Source: Emydura subglobosa
Lineage: Eukaryota > Chordata > Testudines > Chelidae
Assembly (NCBI GenBank): GCA_007922225.1
Contig: ML679961.1
Span: 61,507,430 to 61,571,429 of the forward strand
Length of the DNA: 64,000 nucleotides
Reading direction: 5' to 3'
In this document: piece after piece, positions 10,696 through 22,400 of the stretch
Position numbering within the stretch: the stretch's first letter is position 1
How the letters are laid out: each line of letters begins with the position of its first letter
Notes under the pieces: generated by a model
Database searches by the model: none
Told to the model about the DNA's origin: nothing
The model's input: only the letters and a program-made list of their open reading frames with translations
Made by a program: the position numbers and the translations under genes

Positions 10696-11504
10696 TATCC
10701 CTGACTTCTCCCCTGGGCCTCTTGCACCTGGGAATGTCTTAATGGGACATTAAGAAGGCTGTTGTTTTGCAGCCATCCTGTCTGAGTCGTTACCCAGACA
10801 GCACAATTTGAAATGCTGATATATCAAACATATCCATAACTTCCATCTCACATATAACACATGAACATAAACATCATCATCTTACTTAGCACATCATAGC
10901 CTTTCTAACAGTACCTGACATGGCATATCTCACATGAATTATTATGATTTTGACACACTGATGTTAAACCATATACTAAACGCCCCCGCCTGCCCCCCCG
11001 CCCCCAATCTAACCAGCATGACACCATACATCCGATTTTGGCCAGGACGGTCCCTTTTTTAAGCATGGTCCTGGCAGTCCCGACTTTTTTGGCAAAAATG
11101 GGCATTTGTCCCATTTGCTCTTGCCAACTTGATCAGCACTGATAGAGGTAGTTCAGACTATAGGCACGTGACTATGATTGTGGATGTTTGCAAGTATTCA
11201 ATCCACTTGACACCATCAAGATGAAATGCAGTCAGTTTCAAAAAGTGAGTTAAAAGAGTTTCAGGTACTACACCTGCCCCTCAATCTCATTGTCATGTTT
11301 TGTGGTTTACAATTTTCGTATTTTATTTCTCTTCCCCGGTTGTTGTGTGAAAGACGAATGCCAGGGAATACTGACTAAGGCTCTGATTTTGCCTCTGCGT
11401 CCATTAGCAGACCCTATTGATTTGCAATTCTGTATGGACACAGGGATTCACCTTGCTAGAAGTTCCCAGTGCAGGATCAGGATCTAACTGATTACACGAG
11501 GAAA

Positions 11505-11720
11505 TGGTGAAATTTACTGTATGCAAAGTGCTGCCAAAGACAGAAAGTAAACAAGTTAAAAAAAGAGAGAATTCTTTCTCCCCTCCAATTTCTTTCTGTT
11601 CCAGAAATCCTAAGAGTTATTTATAAAAATCAAACAATAGTAGGTAAAACATTTTAGGGAAAGAAACAGGATGTTTAAGCTGACAATGCTTCTTTAAAAA
11701 ATGCTGGTAAAACACTTAGG
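11505..11720. repeat. Dispersed repeat shared with 17.9 kb
   Basis: The phrase GCAAAGTGCTGCCAAAGACA, then AAAGTAAACAAGTTAAAAAA and GAGAGAA, matches 17933-18000 (CACAAAGTGCTGTCAAATGC, AAAGTAAACAAACTAAAAAA, GAGAGA) at similar spacing. A longer resemblance includes AACATTTTAGGGAAAGAAAC here against AACATTTCAGACAAAACTG there. The class is unknown. Confidence 0.5.
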
Positions 11721-12013
11721 GTTGCTCAATATCAACAAAACCGCTCCAAATGTTAAGGGAGAGCAGGACCCTGCATATCAGACTTGTCCGTTTGTACCGG
11801 ATGTTCAGGAGAGCCTCAGAGCTCTGTACCTTGGTATGTAATGTATTTAAAATGGAAGTAATTTGTGCAATTCACTTGTCACCCTACTTGAAAATATTTG
11901 GGGAAGGCTATTGTCTATAAAGTCATCAAATTAATGTCACAGCCAAGAGGAGAAGGGGGAAATGTACATACCGTGTGCTCTTTAAGTAAATATGATTTCT
12001 AACCTGCCTGCAG

Positions 12014-12142
12014 CCCAGAAAGGACCAGATGGGGCCATCATTCCCAACAACTACTGTGACTTCTGCCTGGGAGGTTCCAGTTTGAACAAAAAAAGTGGAC
12101 GTCCAGAAGAACTTGTGTCATGCTCAGACTGTGGGCGCTCGG
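12014..12142 (+). CDS. DPF3: DPF3 exon: first half of PHD finger 1
   Basis: This 129-base exon follows a CTGCCTGCAG acceptor and ends before GTAGGT. It enters in phase 1 (CC completes a codon), reads KGPDG, then [10 protein letters not shown] and [12 protein letters not shown], and ends one base into the next codon. The visible cysteines form the first zinc-ligand pairs of PHD1; the rest lie in the exon at 41840. This is the shared exon before the isoform choice. Joining to 14927 gives the DPF3a tail, and joining to 41840 completes PHD1 for DPF3b. The donor (TCGG|GTAGGT) departs from consensus at -2 and +4. PHD1 in the DPF family recognises acylated histone H3 lysine 14. Confidence 0.96.
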
Positions 12143-14926
12143 GTAGGTGACTCCTCCTTGCAACTTTCTAAGATGAACAAATTAGTGTGATTCCCTTTTT
12201 GCTCTTTCTGATGTTTTGAGGTAGTTTACTTATTGTTTGTTTTTGTGGGGAAGGATGGTTGTAAAGTTTACTTGTTCTAGAATACATTGCTGGATTCACA
12301 TTTTTAAGCTAAGGGGCTAAGAAGGGAATGTTATGATTATCTATCTATCTATCTATCTAATGCTATATTGTATTTATTTGCTGCTGCAAGCATAAGTACT
12401 CATAGTTATTTAAATGGAGGGAGAAAATCCTATGACAATGTTAAAGGATGGGCTCTGTCTTCAAATGCCGTAATTACGAATGTAAATTACGTTCAAGATT
12501 TATGAAAGTTGCATGACGAGCATTTTCATTGATTACACATTTCATGCATTTCTTCATCCAAAAAAGAAAGAGAGGGGAAATTATAGGGTAGGAATGGCAG
12601 TAGCTGTCAAGAATTATCCTCTTACAAGATGACTATCATTAATTTTGTTTAAAGAGATTTTTATTTGTCTGTTTTCTTCCTCTGTCTCTTTTTAAATTTA
12701 GGCAGTTGCATCTTTTTCCATCCTGAGCTGTCTTTATTTCTGGGTTGTCGGCTGTTTTTTTGTTTTTGTTTTGTCCCAGCTGAGCTGTTATTTTTAGCTG
12801 GGGGGAGAGGGGTGGAATGGGGTCTCTAACAACAGCATATTCCAGCTCCAATTCAAATTTCCCAATTGTTGTGATTATTTTTTTGGTGGGGGGAGGGGAA
12901 GGCCAGGGATTATAAATCTTAAAACAAAAGAAACCTTGAAATTTGAAACCTTCAAAATTGCTGCTGCTTCTCCATTTTATTCACTGGAAACTGTTGTATA
13001 ATTGCTGAAATATCATGTAGAGTGTTGTGGTACTGAAATAACAGCCTGCTCATGCTTTCATTTAAATTAATAGCAAAATTCCCATCAAATTAAATGGGAG
13101 TAGGTCTGGGACCTAAATGACAAATGTCCTCTACAGTTGTTCTGACCTTTGAAGATATCTTGAGTTGATAATAATTAGTCATCAGTGGACCAATGACAAC
13201 TCTTGGTCTTCTCAGGAACTTTGCTATGAGTGTTCTGCAGATGCTAACATGAGTCTTTTTGTGCTTTTGTGTTTGCTTCATAATAAAGGAGAAGGAGCTC
13301 ACATTGGCTACACTGCCACACTGGAAAATGACTCACATTTTCCCTTTTGTCTTGGGTGTTATTTCCCAGCCCAGCTCATGTTGACATTGCCCCAATCTTG
13401 CACAATGACAGGGATCCAAATGTTCTGTCACACAGCTGTTTGTTACAGTCATTTCATATTTATCTTCAGAACATGACATAGATACACTAGTTTGTTGGCT
13501 CCTCATTGTATTGCAAAGTAGGCCTCATGTAGCTGTTGTATCCTATCTATGGACAAGCCCCCAAAAACAAGTCCATTAAACATTTTTTACAAATTCTCAT
13601 CTACCTGATTCATTTATAAAAGTTCTCCAACTTTGTGATAGATGTGTGATGAGAATGGCTAAGGTGCAACTACACATCGATTTTTAAGCTATAATATTCA
13701 TGACTGGTGGCTGCCATCTTTACTTTTCTTGGTGATGAAAGATAAATCGAGGAGAGGCCCTGAGTGTTCTTTTGTTTCTTCCCAGTGTTCAGTTATTCAA
13801 GTCCCATCCCTATGAAGTGATTCTTTTACTTACCAATTCTTTTATTATATTCATTTCCTTGTGGGGTACAGGATTTGATTTTATGTCCATTTCCGAGGAA
13901 ATACAGTATAATTGCAACAGAGCTGCTTTCTTCAGCTTATGGGGCCAAGCAATTGGTGTAACATTATGTTAGTTAGGGCTTCTGAATAACATGACAAACC
14001 TCCCCTGCCAAACATGATGCTTTCATTTTTCCAGGGCTCAAGGGACGTATCTTTTCCTGCATTTCTTCAAGCGGCATTCTGCCTTCTGTACCACAAATTA
14101 CATCTCATTTGATTCAGAAAAAAAAGTTCAGTTTTACAGATTTCAGTATTTAACTTCTCTTTTTAAATGTTGTTGTTGCTGTTGTTGCTCCTGATGGTCT
14201 ATGCTGAGGATATCTTTCTCCATATGGAAAAAATGGTCTGAAAGACTTTTAACCTTTGTAATGTCCCCTGAAGCAGATCATTCTTTATTCTGGCGGGTCT
14301 AGCTGCTGGATGGTGTATATTCATTTTTGGGTTTCAAAAGAGACTCCATAAAAGTTCTAAAATAGAATATATTAATTTAATGAATATTTAGTCTTTAAAA
14401 TGTTTTTCACTTTGTCTCCAGAGGAATCACTTTAGGGCAGGGACAGGAAGAGACAGGGATGAGAATAAAAATAAAATCCTATCCCATTGCAATACTTATG
14501 AAATATCTAGTAGACTGTTATTCTACAGCAGTAAATTCATGACAATTGATGCCAATCATTGTGCTCAAAGCTAACAGCTTCTAATTATTTATGTGGTCTA
14601 AAAATCTTCTAAAACTGATCAAAGTAATTAAGAGAGAATATTTTTAATGTCTCCTGAAGAGAGGAAAACAACATTAACCCTTTCGCTGCCATAGCTACGG
14701 GCATCTGTGTTGTTATAGATTTCTTTTTCTTTAAAAGAGAAACCAACCCCTTTATTTTTTCTTACTGCTACTCTACTGTCTTATGTTGTTGTTGATTTGT
14801 GGGCACACACCCACACACACCTACCAGGTTGATAGTCTGCACTGTTTGATAATGATGATGAGTAAAAAAATAATGATGATGCCTGTTGCTTAACCCATGT
14901 GCTGATATATTCATCATACATGTCAG
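12143..14926 (+). other. DPF3 intron before the DPF3a-specific exon
   Basis: This 2.8-kb stretch is the intron spliced out in DPF3a and the first part of the long intron for DPF3b. It contains an (ATCT)n tract at 12339-12359, scattered T-rich runs and a TTG-rich tract at 14169-14187. No coding exon and no strong mobile element was recognised. Confidence 0.85.
12339..12359. repeat. (ATCT)n microsatellite
   Basis: About five perfect copies of the tetranucleotide ATCT. Confidence 0.9.
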
Positions 14927-15132
14927 CTCATTTGGGAAGAGAAGGCAGGAAGGAGGAAGCAGCGCCAGCACGCACTACGGAGGACTTGTTCGGTTCCACA
15001 TCGGAAAGCGACACCTCGACCTTTCACGGCTTTGATGAGGATGATGCAGAAGAGCCTCTTTCGAGCCGAGGAGGCGACCCTGGTAGCAGCTCTCCCTCTA
15101 CAGATAAAAAGGGTGGCTGCTCAAAAAACTAA
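14927..15132 (+). CDS. DPF3: DPF3a isoform-specific terminal coding exon
   Basis: The acceptor CAG at 14924-14926 joins in phase 1 to the exon ending at 12142, giving CGRS-AHLGREGRK. The exon then encodes an acidic, serine-rich tail (ARTTEDLFGSTSESDTSTF, GFDEDDAEEP, SSSPSTDKKGG) and stops at TAA 15130-15132. I recognise this as the C-terminus unique to the short isoform DPF3a. It removes the second half of PHD1 and all of PHD2, so this isoform cannot read histones with the tandem PHD. Human DPF3a is reported to be phosphorylated by CK2 at a serine in this tail and to bind HEY repressors in hypertrophic heart; the matching SPSTD context is present. The protein ends CSKN; my memory of the human form ends at the cysteine, three residues shorter. 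Confidence 0.95.
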
Positions 15133-15255
15133 ACAGACACAGAAACTCTTTGAGCGATTTTCTGTCCTTTTTACTGCTATGATTATTATTACTACTTAAA
15201 AAAAAATTTAGATCCCTTTTTTCCCCTTTGGGTGTGTACACTGAAAGCACAAACA

Positions 15256-15261
15256 AATAAA
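15256..15261 (+). terminator. Candidate DPF3a poly(A) signal AATAAA
   Basis: This is the first AATAAA after the DPF3a stop codon, 124 bases downstream. A T-rich stretch at 15300-15350 could be the downstream element. A second AATAAA lies at 15548-15553. Confidence 0.55.
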
Positions 15262-15492
15262 ACTATAGACAACTACTTCGAAGAGACAGAAAGTTTTGAT
15301 TAACTTTTTATTTTTTCATCTTAATTTGTTTCCCTTCCCCTCCCCCTTTCTTTCTGGAAACCTGAAATGTGGACTTAATATTTTTTTTAATAATGAGCAG
15401 AGTTGATTTTCTCATCTTTTAATATATATCAGCAAACCACAAAAAATACAGATGGGTTGGAGAACAGAAACCCAACCCAAATAATGTTTTTA

Positions 15493-15510
15493 ATTATTAT
15501 TATTATTATT
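15493..15510. repeat. (ATT)n microsatellite
   Basis: About six copies of ATT in the DPF3a 3' UTR region. Confidence 0.85.
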
Positions 15511-17966
15511 TATATATTCTATATATTATTAGAAAAAAGACTTTTTAAATAAAAAAATTTCAAAAAACAAAAAAGCAATGGACATCTACTTGATACTAGA
15601 ACTGTTTCTAGAAAAACCACTGTGGGATGGATTGTTTGAGATGACAATGAAACCCTTGGTTTGATGGCTTCTGCAATGTGAGATTTTGCACTTACTGTAG
15701 CGCGTGGAATATTTGTTACCCCCCCTCGCGCACTCCTGCTATCACTCACCTTTAGCAGCTTGCAAACACAAGCAGCTCCGAAGAAGACCATGACATTGAG
15801 GAACACATTTCCATCCTTCCTCTGGACACCTTTGCACTCGTTAGAGATCGCCTCCTCCCCCACCTTTTCATCTGCTCCTCACTCCGTGAGGCTTTTTTTC
15901 TTTTCCTTTTTTTTCTTCTTCTTCACCTTTCACCTCATGGAGAGCAATTTCCAAGCACAGGGATGGAATATAAATGGCAAGTCACAGACTCTGCAAAGAA
16001 AAAACAGCTGGAGGAATTAATCATGGAAGAAATTAAAAGGAAAAATACCTCACCTATATTTTTCTTTCTTTTTTTTTTAATTCACACACATATATTTTGT
16101 TACCCAGATTTTTCTCTATCTGTAGTGTCTTGTGAGGCACTTTGTGTTGTTTTTCAATAGCTTCTCTTGAAATAAACCAAAGCAATACTCACTAAAATCC
16201 TGAGGGCAATGGAGAAGAGAGTGACTCCTCCCAGCGGCTGTCCCAGGAACAAGGAGATATGCGGCAGCTTTGAAAGGTATGTTCCAACAGAAATGTTTTC
16301 AGTCATTGTGAAATCTCTGTGTTGTGGATTTTCAACAAACCATTTACTGCTTTATTATAGCAGTAAGTCCTTTAAAGTAAACTGTGATTGTGTTACATAC
16401 ACTGGACTAGATCCTGTTCTGTATTAACTCAATGGGAGTTTTGTAGGAGCTGGCTTTGGCCCAAAATGTATAACCAGGAATAAAGCATATCCAAACATTT
16501 AATGTGTAGGTTCCACCCTGCAGTCCTAATGCAGGCAATGCTCTCATTGTAAGGACTGCAGAGCAGGTTGTAAGGATATATTTTTGTCAATTATAGTGCC
16601 AACATAAACCATAATGATGTAATCCTGATCCCACTGAAGTCAATAGCAACATTTCCATTGTCTTTGGTGGAACCAGAGGTTCACCCCAAGAGGGATGCTT
16701 GAGTGAGGTGTTCATGTTACCAGAACTCATGATAGAAACACAGCAGTGCATTGTAGACTTTGGGTGTTCATAGTTCTAGTGCTTGAGTAAATCATATCCA
16801 AAAGGGGCTGGTTACCTCCTTTATTCTTTTTCTCTTACTGGAGCAGCCAGCATAGCACAGCTTGTGACAGGTATTTTATGGTTCCTTCAGCCTTTCTGCT
16901 ATATTCTGACATTAAAATAAATTCTAATCCTTATTTTGTTATTATCCATCTGGGTGTAATGCTTCTGTGCATTTTTATAGTTGACATTAGAAAAGAAATA
17001 AATAGTGGCCTGAATCTGCCATCAGATATGCAGGTGTAAATCCAGAGTGATGCCATCGACTTCTGGATTCCATTAAGAATCTGTCCTGAGAACTGTAGAA
17101 AACTATGCTGCATAAAGTTACAAAATAAATCTGTATTTTTATATATAGTCTATATTAGTGCATGTACGATCCAAAGAATGTCTCCTTTAAGGCATCCCCA
17201 TGTTGATAATCTTTTCCTGTTATTATTCTACTGGGCTATGTTCCCACTGCTGTGTCAAGTCACATTATAATCGATCAAATGTCAGATCAATGGTATTTTG
17301 ACTTAACCATGTCAATGAAACATGAACTTTAACATTCACTCTTTCCACAATCATTCTGTTTTGTTTGAACAAATATATGGAACAGATTTCTAATATTTTG
17401 TATCTACAGTTTGTGAAACTCTCCTGTATTTATTAAAAGCTTAAATTCCATCTTGCTTCTGACAGTGAGCTGCAAGAACAGAGCTGTTTGATTTTCTCAA
17501 TTCCCTGAAAGAATAATAGCCTTGTGGTCATTGTTTTGCTTATCTATCTGTTGTTTTATTCATATATATTAGAATCCAGATATTAAAATGTGAAGGCTGA
17601 ATGGATGGAAGTCAGGGTGGAGGATAGTCAGTGAAGTACCTTGGTATTTGTGTCAGTGTAGCTGAGAGAAGAATCTGGTCCAGTAGTTCCAAAGACTTAA
17701 AGGGATGCTATGAACTTGAAATCTAATATATTTCAAAAAATGAGTTTAAAGTACTTTCTCACACTACATGTGCCCTTCTCCCTGCCTATCCACGCTAACA
17801 TTTGTGGGTTTTCAGTCACACTTTTAACTGTATTTTAAACATGTTTCTGTCTCTCCTGTTGCTGTGTTAAAGGCCCACACAAACAACAGGAGACACTGAC
17901 TATACAAAGGAAGCAATAGAACTGATTATTCACAAAGTGCTGTCAAATGCACAAAGTAAACAAACT

Positions 17967-17970
17967 AAAA

Positions 17971-18022
<52 letters not shown>
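17967..18022. repeat. A-run plus (AG)n microsatellite
   Basis: A run of about 13 A is followed by a perfect (AG)n tract of about 22 units. It lies within the dispersed repeat shared with 11.5 kb. Confidence 0.95.
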
Positions 18023-18026
<4 letters not shown>

Positions 18027-18299
18027 AAATGTTATTTCTTACCTCCTTCAGCTATAACAGTCATACCATAGAGACTATGGTAGCCAAAAACATTTCAGAC
18101 AAAACTGTGATTTTTTTAAATGTCACAGTCTTCCTTTAAATAAATAGAGACCCAGAAAAGACTTGAATATATCTTGAAGTAGAAAATATTCATGGGAATA
18201 ATGTGAAAGACAGGTTAACAAGGGAAAGGAGGGACACCAGTTCAAACTAAGTTTTAATGCATTGAGAAATGCTGGAACTTTGTCCTTCTTACTTCATTT

Positions 18300-18425
18300 G
18301 TCTAGGTTTTAGTGCCTATGTGTAAACTGTTCAGGGTAGAGATCTTGTCTTTGTCCGTGTGAGCAGTGCCTAGTGCATTGCAGGCAGTACTGGAGTACAA
18401 ATGATAATCAAATATTAAATAATGG
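18300..18425. repeat. MIR/CORE-SINE-related repeat, opposite to 7.8 kb copy
   Basis: Contains GGGTAGAGATCTTGTCTTTG, GCAGTGCCTAGTGCATTGCA and a terminal AATATTAAATAATGG. These motifs are the reverse complement of those at 7825-7985. Confidence 0.55.
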
Positions 18426-18625
18426 CTTACTTTCATAAATAAAGTTAAAAAGACCATATATGCCAGTTTGTGCCCCTAGCCACTACATGCCCACCTTAAT
18501 GGCAACTAGGCAGGTGCAGTGCCCTCAGAAAGAGTGCCAAATAAGCTCACATATTGTATAAAAAATGCCAGCCAACATTTATTTTCAGTAGTATACAAAA
18601 TCCCCAGTAGCTATTATTTAGAGAC

Positions 18626-18628
<3 letters not shown>

Positions 18629-18692
<64 letters not shown>

Positions 18693-18711
18693 GAGAGAGA
18701 GAGTGAGAGAG
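18629..18711. repeat. (TG)n microsatellite followed by (GA)n
   Basis: A perfect (TG)n tract of about 29 units (18629-18687) is followed by an A-run and a (GA)n stretch. Predicted open frames across it (for example 18519-18731) are low-complexity artefacts. (TG)n tracts can adopt Z-DNA. Confidence 0.95.
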
Positions 18712-19282
18712 TGTGTCACTCATTGGGTTGATCTGGCTCTGAGAAATGAAGGAAGAAATGATAAAGGCATTGTGTAGGGCAGTGTAGTCAAGGGACTTCA
18801 TCAGATGTGCTCACTACAGTGAGATAACAAAGGCAAGGAGAGAGCTACAGCTCAGGGTTTAATAGGACAGGCTGAGCAGTATGAGAGTGTAATGTAGAAG
18901 TGGAGCATGAAGGTGAAGCTGGAGTTGGAGGCCGTGATCATGGAGTCAATATGCAGAGTGCAGGGCAGTCAAAGAAAGGAAGAGTGATTTGAGAGCAGCA
19001 AAGAGTTTCTGAGAGATTGATGGAGATTGAACGTCACAGATGGAGTGCTGCTGAACAAAAGGTGTGATAACAGAGCGGATTGAAAAAGCAGTGGTGGAAC
19101 AGGAAACTATGCCTTGTGAAAACGAGTCTGGGAGAGTGGCCATAATTGTGACTGTGAAACTGATCAAATCAAGAAGGCACAAAGAGAGTTTCTGGATTTG
19201 AATTCCATAAATTGGGTGTGCTAGGAGGAGGCAGGGAGGAAAACCTGTGGAAACCTGAGAGAAATGTGGCACTCTGCACTGT

Positions 19283-19445
19283 CAGGGTAGGTCTGCACAG
19301 CATTTTGGAGCAAGCTCCCCAGCCTGGGTCGACAGACTTGGACTAGTAGGGCTCATGCCAGTGCTCTAAAAATAGCTGTGTAGACAGTGCTTTGAAGTTG
19401 TGACTCAGGCTGGAGGTCAGGCTCCCATTGTTTCTCAGGTTCTCT
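19283..19445. repeat. Diverged GTCTACACT-type MITE relative
   Basis: Contains GTAGGTCTGCACAGCA, CTGGGTCGACAGACTTGG, GCTCTAAAAATAGCTGTGTA and GACAGTGCTTTGAAGTTG, phrases I associate with a reptile DNA-transposon family. A MEF2-like CTAAAAATAG lies at 19366-19375 inside it. Confidence 0.5.
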
Positions 19446-22400
19446 ATTCAGGCTTTTGTATGTTCCCTTAATAATGTGGGGGTACTTTCCCAAGCACCTC
19501 CCAACTACTGCATACCGAAGGACCTCAGAACAGTTGCAGGAAGACCCCTGCAAACTCTCCTTGAATCTTAGATGAGGGGCTAGTGGAGTTTGAGAGTGCA
19601 GCACAATGTGAACAACTGACTGGTGGGAGAAAAGGCCATATAGTGTGTCCAGGCCATTCTTGGCATGCTCCCACTCCTGGGATTTAATTAAAGGGCCTGC
19701 TTAAGAGGGATGGACCTTGCCTCTTACTGAAGACAGTTTAAAATTTTAGACAGATTAATTCTGATCGAGAGAATTATAAGGGGACAGAGAATTAACATGG
19801 GCCTAGCTGATATAATGGCTAGGAAATTAACATGTAGCGTAAGGTATATTTGGGCATGTGGCAAAGAAGGGATGGAAATGAAATTAGTTCATATTTCCTG
19901 TCTCTCTCTCCCTTACTGGTTTTATGACTTGTACTGTATTTTTATTCTTTGTATATCTAATACAGCTCAGAATGAAGCAACTATGGGGTGCGGGAGGGGG
20001 GAAAACTTACACCAAGCTAAATGTCGCATACTGAAACAAAAGAGGAGCTCACATTAGTGTCTTCAGTGCTCTGCTGCCACGGAAATCAGAGATTTGCCAT
20101 TATCTTCAATACGATCAGCACTGGGCTTTCAGAGTTAATTTCTGCTACTGCAGTCAAATCTTACTGTAAATACGCTAGTTAATGTGAGATGCTTATTTGT
20201 TTCAGTGTGTGATATTTAGTTTGTCAGTCGTAAGTAACCCCCTTCCATATTCTTTTGTTTTTAAGCTTTTAAATTAGTTGGTCATTTTGAGTTCAAATGT
20301 GCCATTTTACAGCTCTCTACTTTGTTTCTTGATTGGAGACAGAGGCTCAGATCGTTCGCTGCCTGCTGATGCGTGGAACACATCAGAGCTGCCTCTAGAC
20401 AGTGGCTGAGCCCAGCCTGTGCTGGGACACCATCTGTTATGAATGCATTCTCCCCCTGCTGTTGTCCCATAATTTGTTGAATTCTTTTCATGACAATTAG
20501 AGATGGGCCCTAAACACAATCTCTGATCCAAACACACCCAAACTGTGAGTGTTCAAAATGTCGATCCTGATCCAAATTCTTTGGCCTAGACTCATTGCTA
20601 ATAGCAATCAATTTTGCTTAGCCTATTTCTCAGGCAAATGTCTTATTAACTCTGCTGAGAGTTTTGCTTAAAGAAGATCTGTGCAGTATCTGTTTTACTG
20701 TATCTTAAGCTGATGCTTTCAATAAGTCCTATCCCCTATTCCTGTTTTTTGTATTTATTTGTAGGTTGTGATTATTCATGTGTGTATAAAATATTGCACA
20801 CATAGTCACGATGATGATGGCGTACACATTTTATTTAGAATGAGTAATTCAGTCATGCCAAAATGTTGCCAGTTAAACCATTATAAGACACCCTACCAAT
20901 ATGTATTTTGTTTATCATATATTTTACAGGGAAAAAAAACTTTTGAAATGTTTTAGAGGGTTCAAACAACTGAGCTGGCACTATTATTTATATCCCTCTG
21001 CCTGTCTTTATTATCATGAGTGCAACTCTACAGACCTCAAAAGAAGAGAAATTATAATATAATTTGGAAACTTCAGGTTTCATGATTTTAAGACCTGATA
21101 GCTCATGATTTACTGGAACTAGAAACGAGTGCTGTTTCCAGAAGGAAAGGGGAAGTCCCAGCTCCTGTCTCTGAGCATCTTTCTGTCACCGATATTTCTT
21201 GAGGCTTTTGCCCTTAAATACATCACTGTCCCAGGACTGAATATTTCTTGTTCTGGAACCTCAGACGAGTGCAGTTTTGGGGTTGAGGGAGATAGTGAGT
21301 TTCACATTTTGGGGAAAGAAATATTTTAGTGACAGACCATAGTAGTGGCTGTTTGACAATGCTCAAAGGTTTGGAATGTAAGAGTTAGTCCGAGGGGAGA
21401 TGAACTAGTGGGTGGAGTGCAGGTGTCATATTCAGTTTTTCACTTGTTCCAGAATTATTGCCACCACATACGTGTATGAGCCCTAAAATTTGGTTGGCTT
21501 CACATAACTACTCAGGGTAGGAAACGTGTTCCTGCCTTTCATACATGTCTGGCTCTATATAAATGATTAGTAATAACAACATAAACAGCTCAGGATCTCA
21601 CAAGCCAAAAGTCAGAACCTCTAGTGAAGAAGCAGTTGAAGGAGATGAGTAATGAGGGGAAAACCTGTTCCAAGTGAAAAAGCTCACAATGTTTGGGGAT
21701 TTTTTGGGTGTGACCCCTTCACGTCCCATTTATCTTCTCTTTGTATTCATTTAGGACATCCACATTCAATGGAAACTGAGTTCTGTCTAACATATTTACA
21801 AAGTTTGAAGTGGAGTAGGAGCCAAACTGGAAAATTTGCTTTTGTTCTTTTTGAAGAATTGCTTTTTTGTCTGTTTGGGGTTTTTTAGTTTTATTTTGTA
21901 TTGCCTTTCCCTCTGCAGTCAGCCCTGCCCTCAGGGACTCCAGCATCCTTCAAGCAAGTCATTTCCGAAGAAGGCCAAGAGAAGCCAGGATGCTTTGATA
22001 TTTCTCTTCTCCTTGCCTGATGTCTCCATACCTGTGTTCCGTCCAGCACAGGAACTTGGACTGTGGAAAGCCTGCTGGCACCTGCTCAGAGAAGTCTTGG
22101 GGATACCCTAAGCTTGTGCAATACAAAGAAAACCTTTTCTTTGTTAAACGTCTTGATTTCACTGTCCTTTAAGCGTGTGTGTAAACCCAGGTCAAACTGG
22201 AATTGATCTACAATAGAAATGACTGAAAACAAACAAACAAACTGAAAACCCCCCAACTATTTTATTTATTTCAATATTTAAGAGAGAAAAGTGCTGAAGT
22301 TGCACAGTATTTTTGTTTAAAATACAGTTTACTTCAAAATTTAAAAACAATTTTGTGAAGACGTGAAAATTTTAAACAAAAGCACTTAATGTAAAATAAA

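Larger units (their letters stand above)
199..12013 (+). other. DPF3 intron, about 11.8 kb
   Basis: This is the intron between the zinc-finger exon and the first PHD exon. It starts GTGAGT and ends in a pyrimidine-rich CTGCAG. I see no additional coding exon. It holds an 821-bp hAT element, MIR-like fragments, MITE fragments near 6.0 and 8.5 kb, CR1 fragments at 8.4 and 8.8-9.25 kb, a Penelope-like remnant at 9.5-10.3 kb and a tandem duplication at 10.5-10.7 kb. The stretches 2200-5980, 6700-7800 and 10750-11990 show no feature I can name beyond possible fragments of old repeats. Confidence 0.85.
15133..15600 (+). other. DPF3a 3' UTR (approximate extent)
   Basis: An AT-rich untranslated stretch follows the DPF3a stop. 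Two AATAAA hexamers are present, with T-rich sequence downstream of the first. The true 3' end was not determined. Confidence 0.6.

Noticed and set aside
10980..11110. C-rich run followed by TTTTGGCCAGGACGGTCCC and related words
   Set aside because: It looks like part of a repeat, but I found neither ends nor a second copy in the window, so no element is called.
14899..14926. ATG start at 14899 for the DPF3a tail
   Set aside because: The homologous part begins after the CAG at 14924-14926 in the correct phase, so the upstream ATG is intronic.
18519..18801. Frames with long Val-Cys or His-Thr runs
   Set aside because: They are translations of the (TG)n microsatellite.
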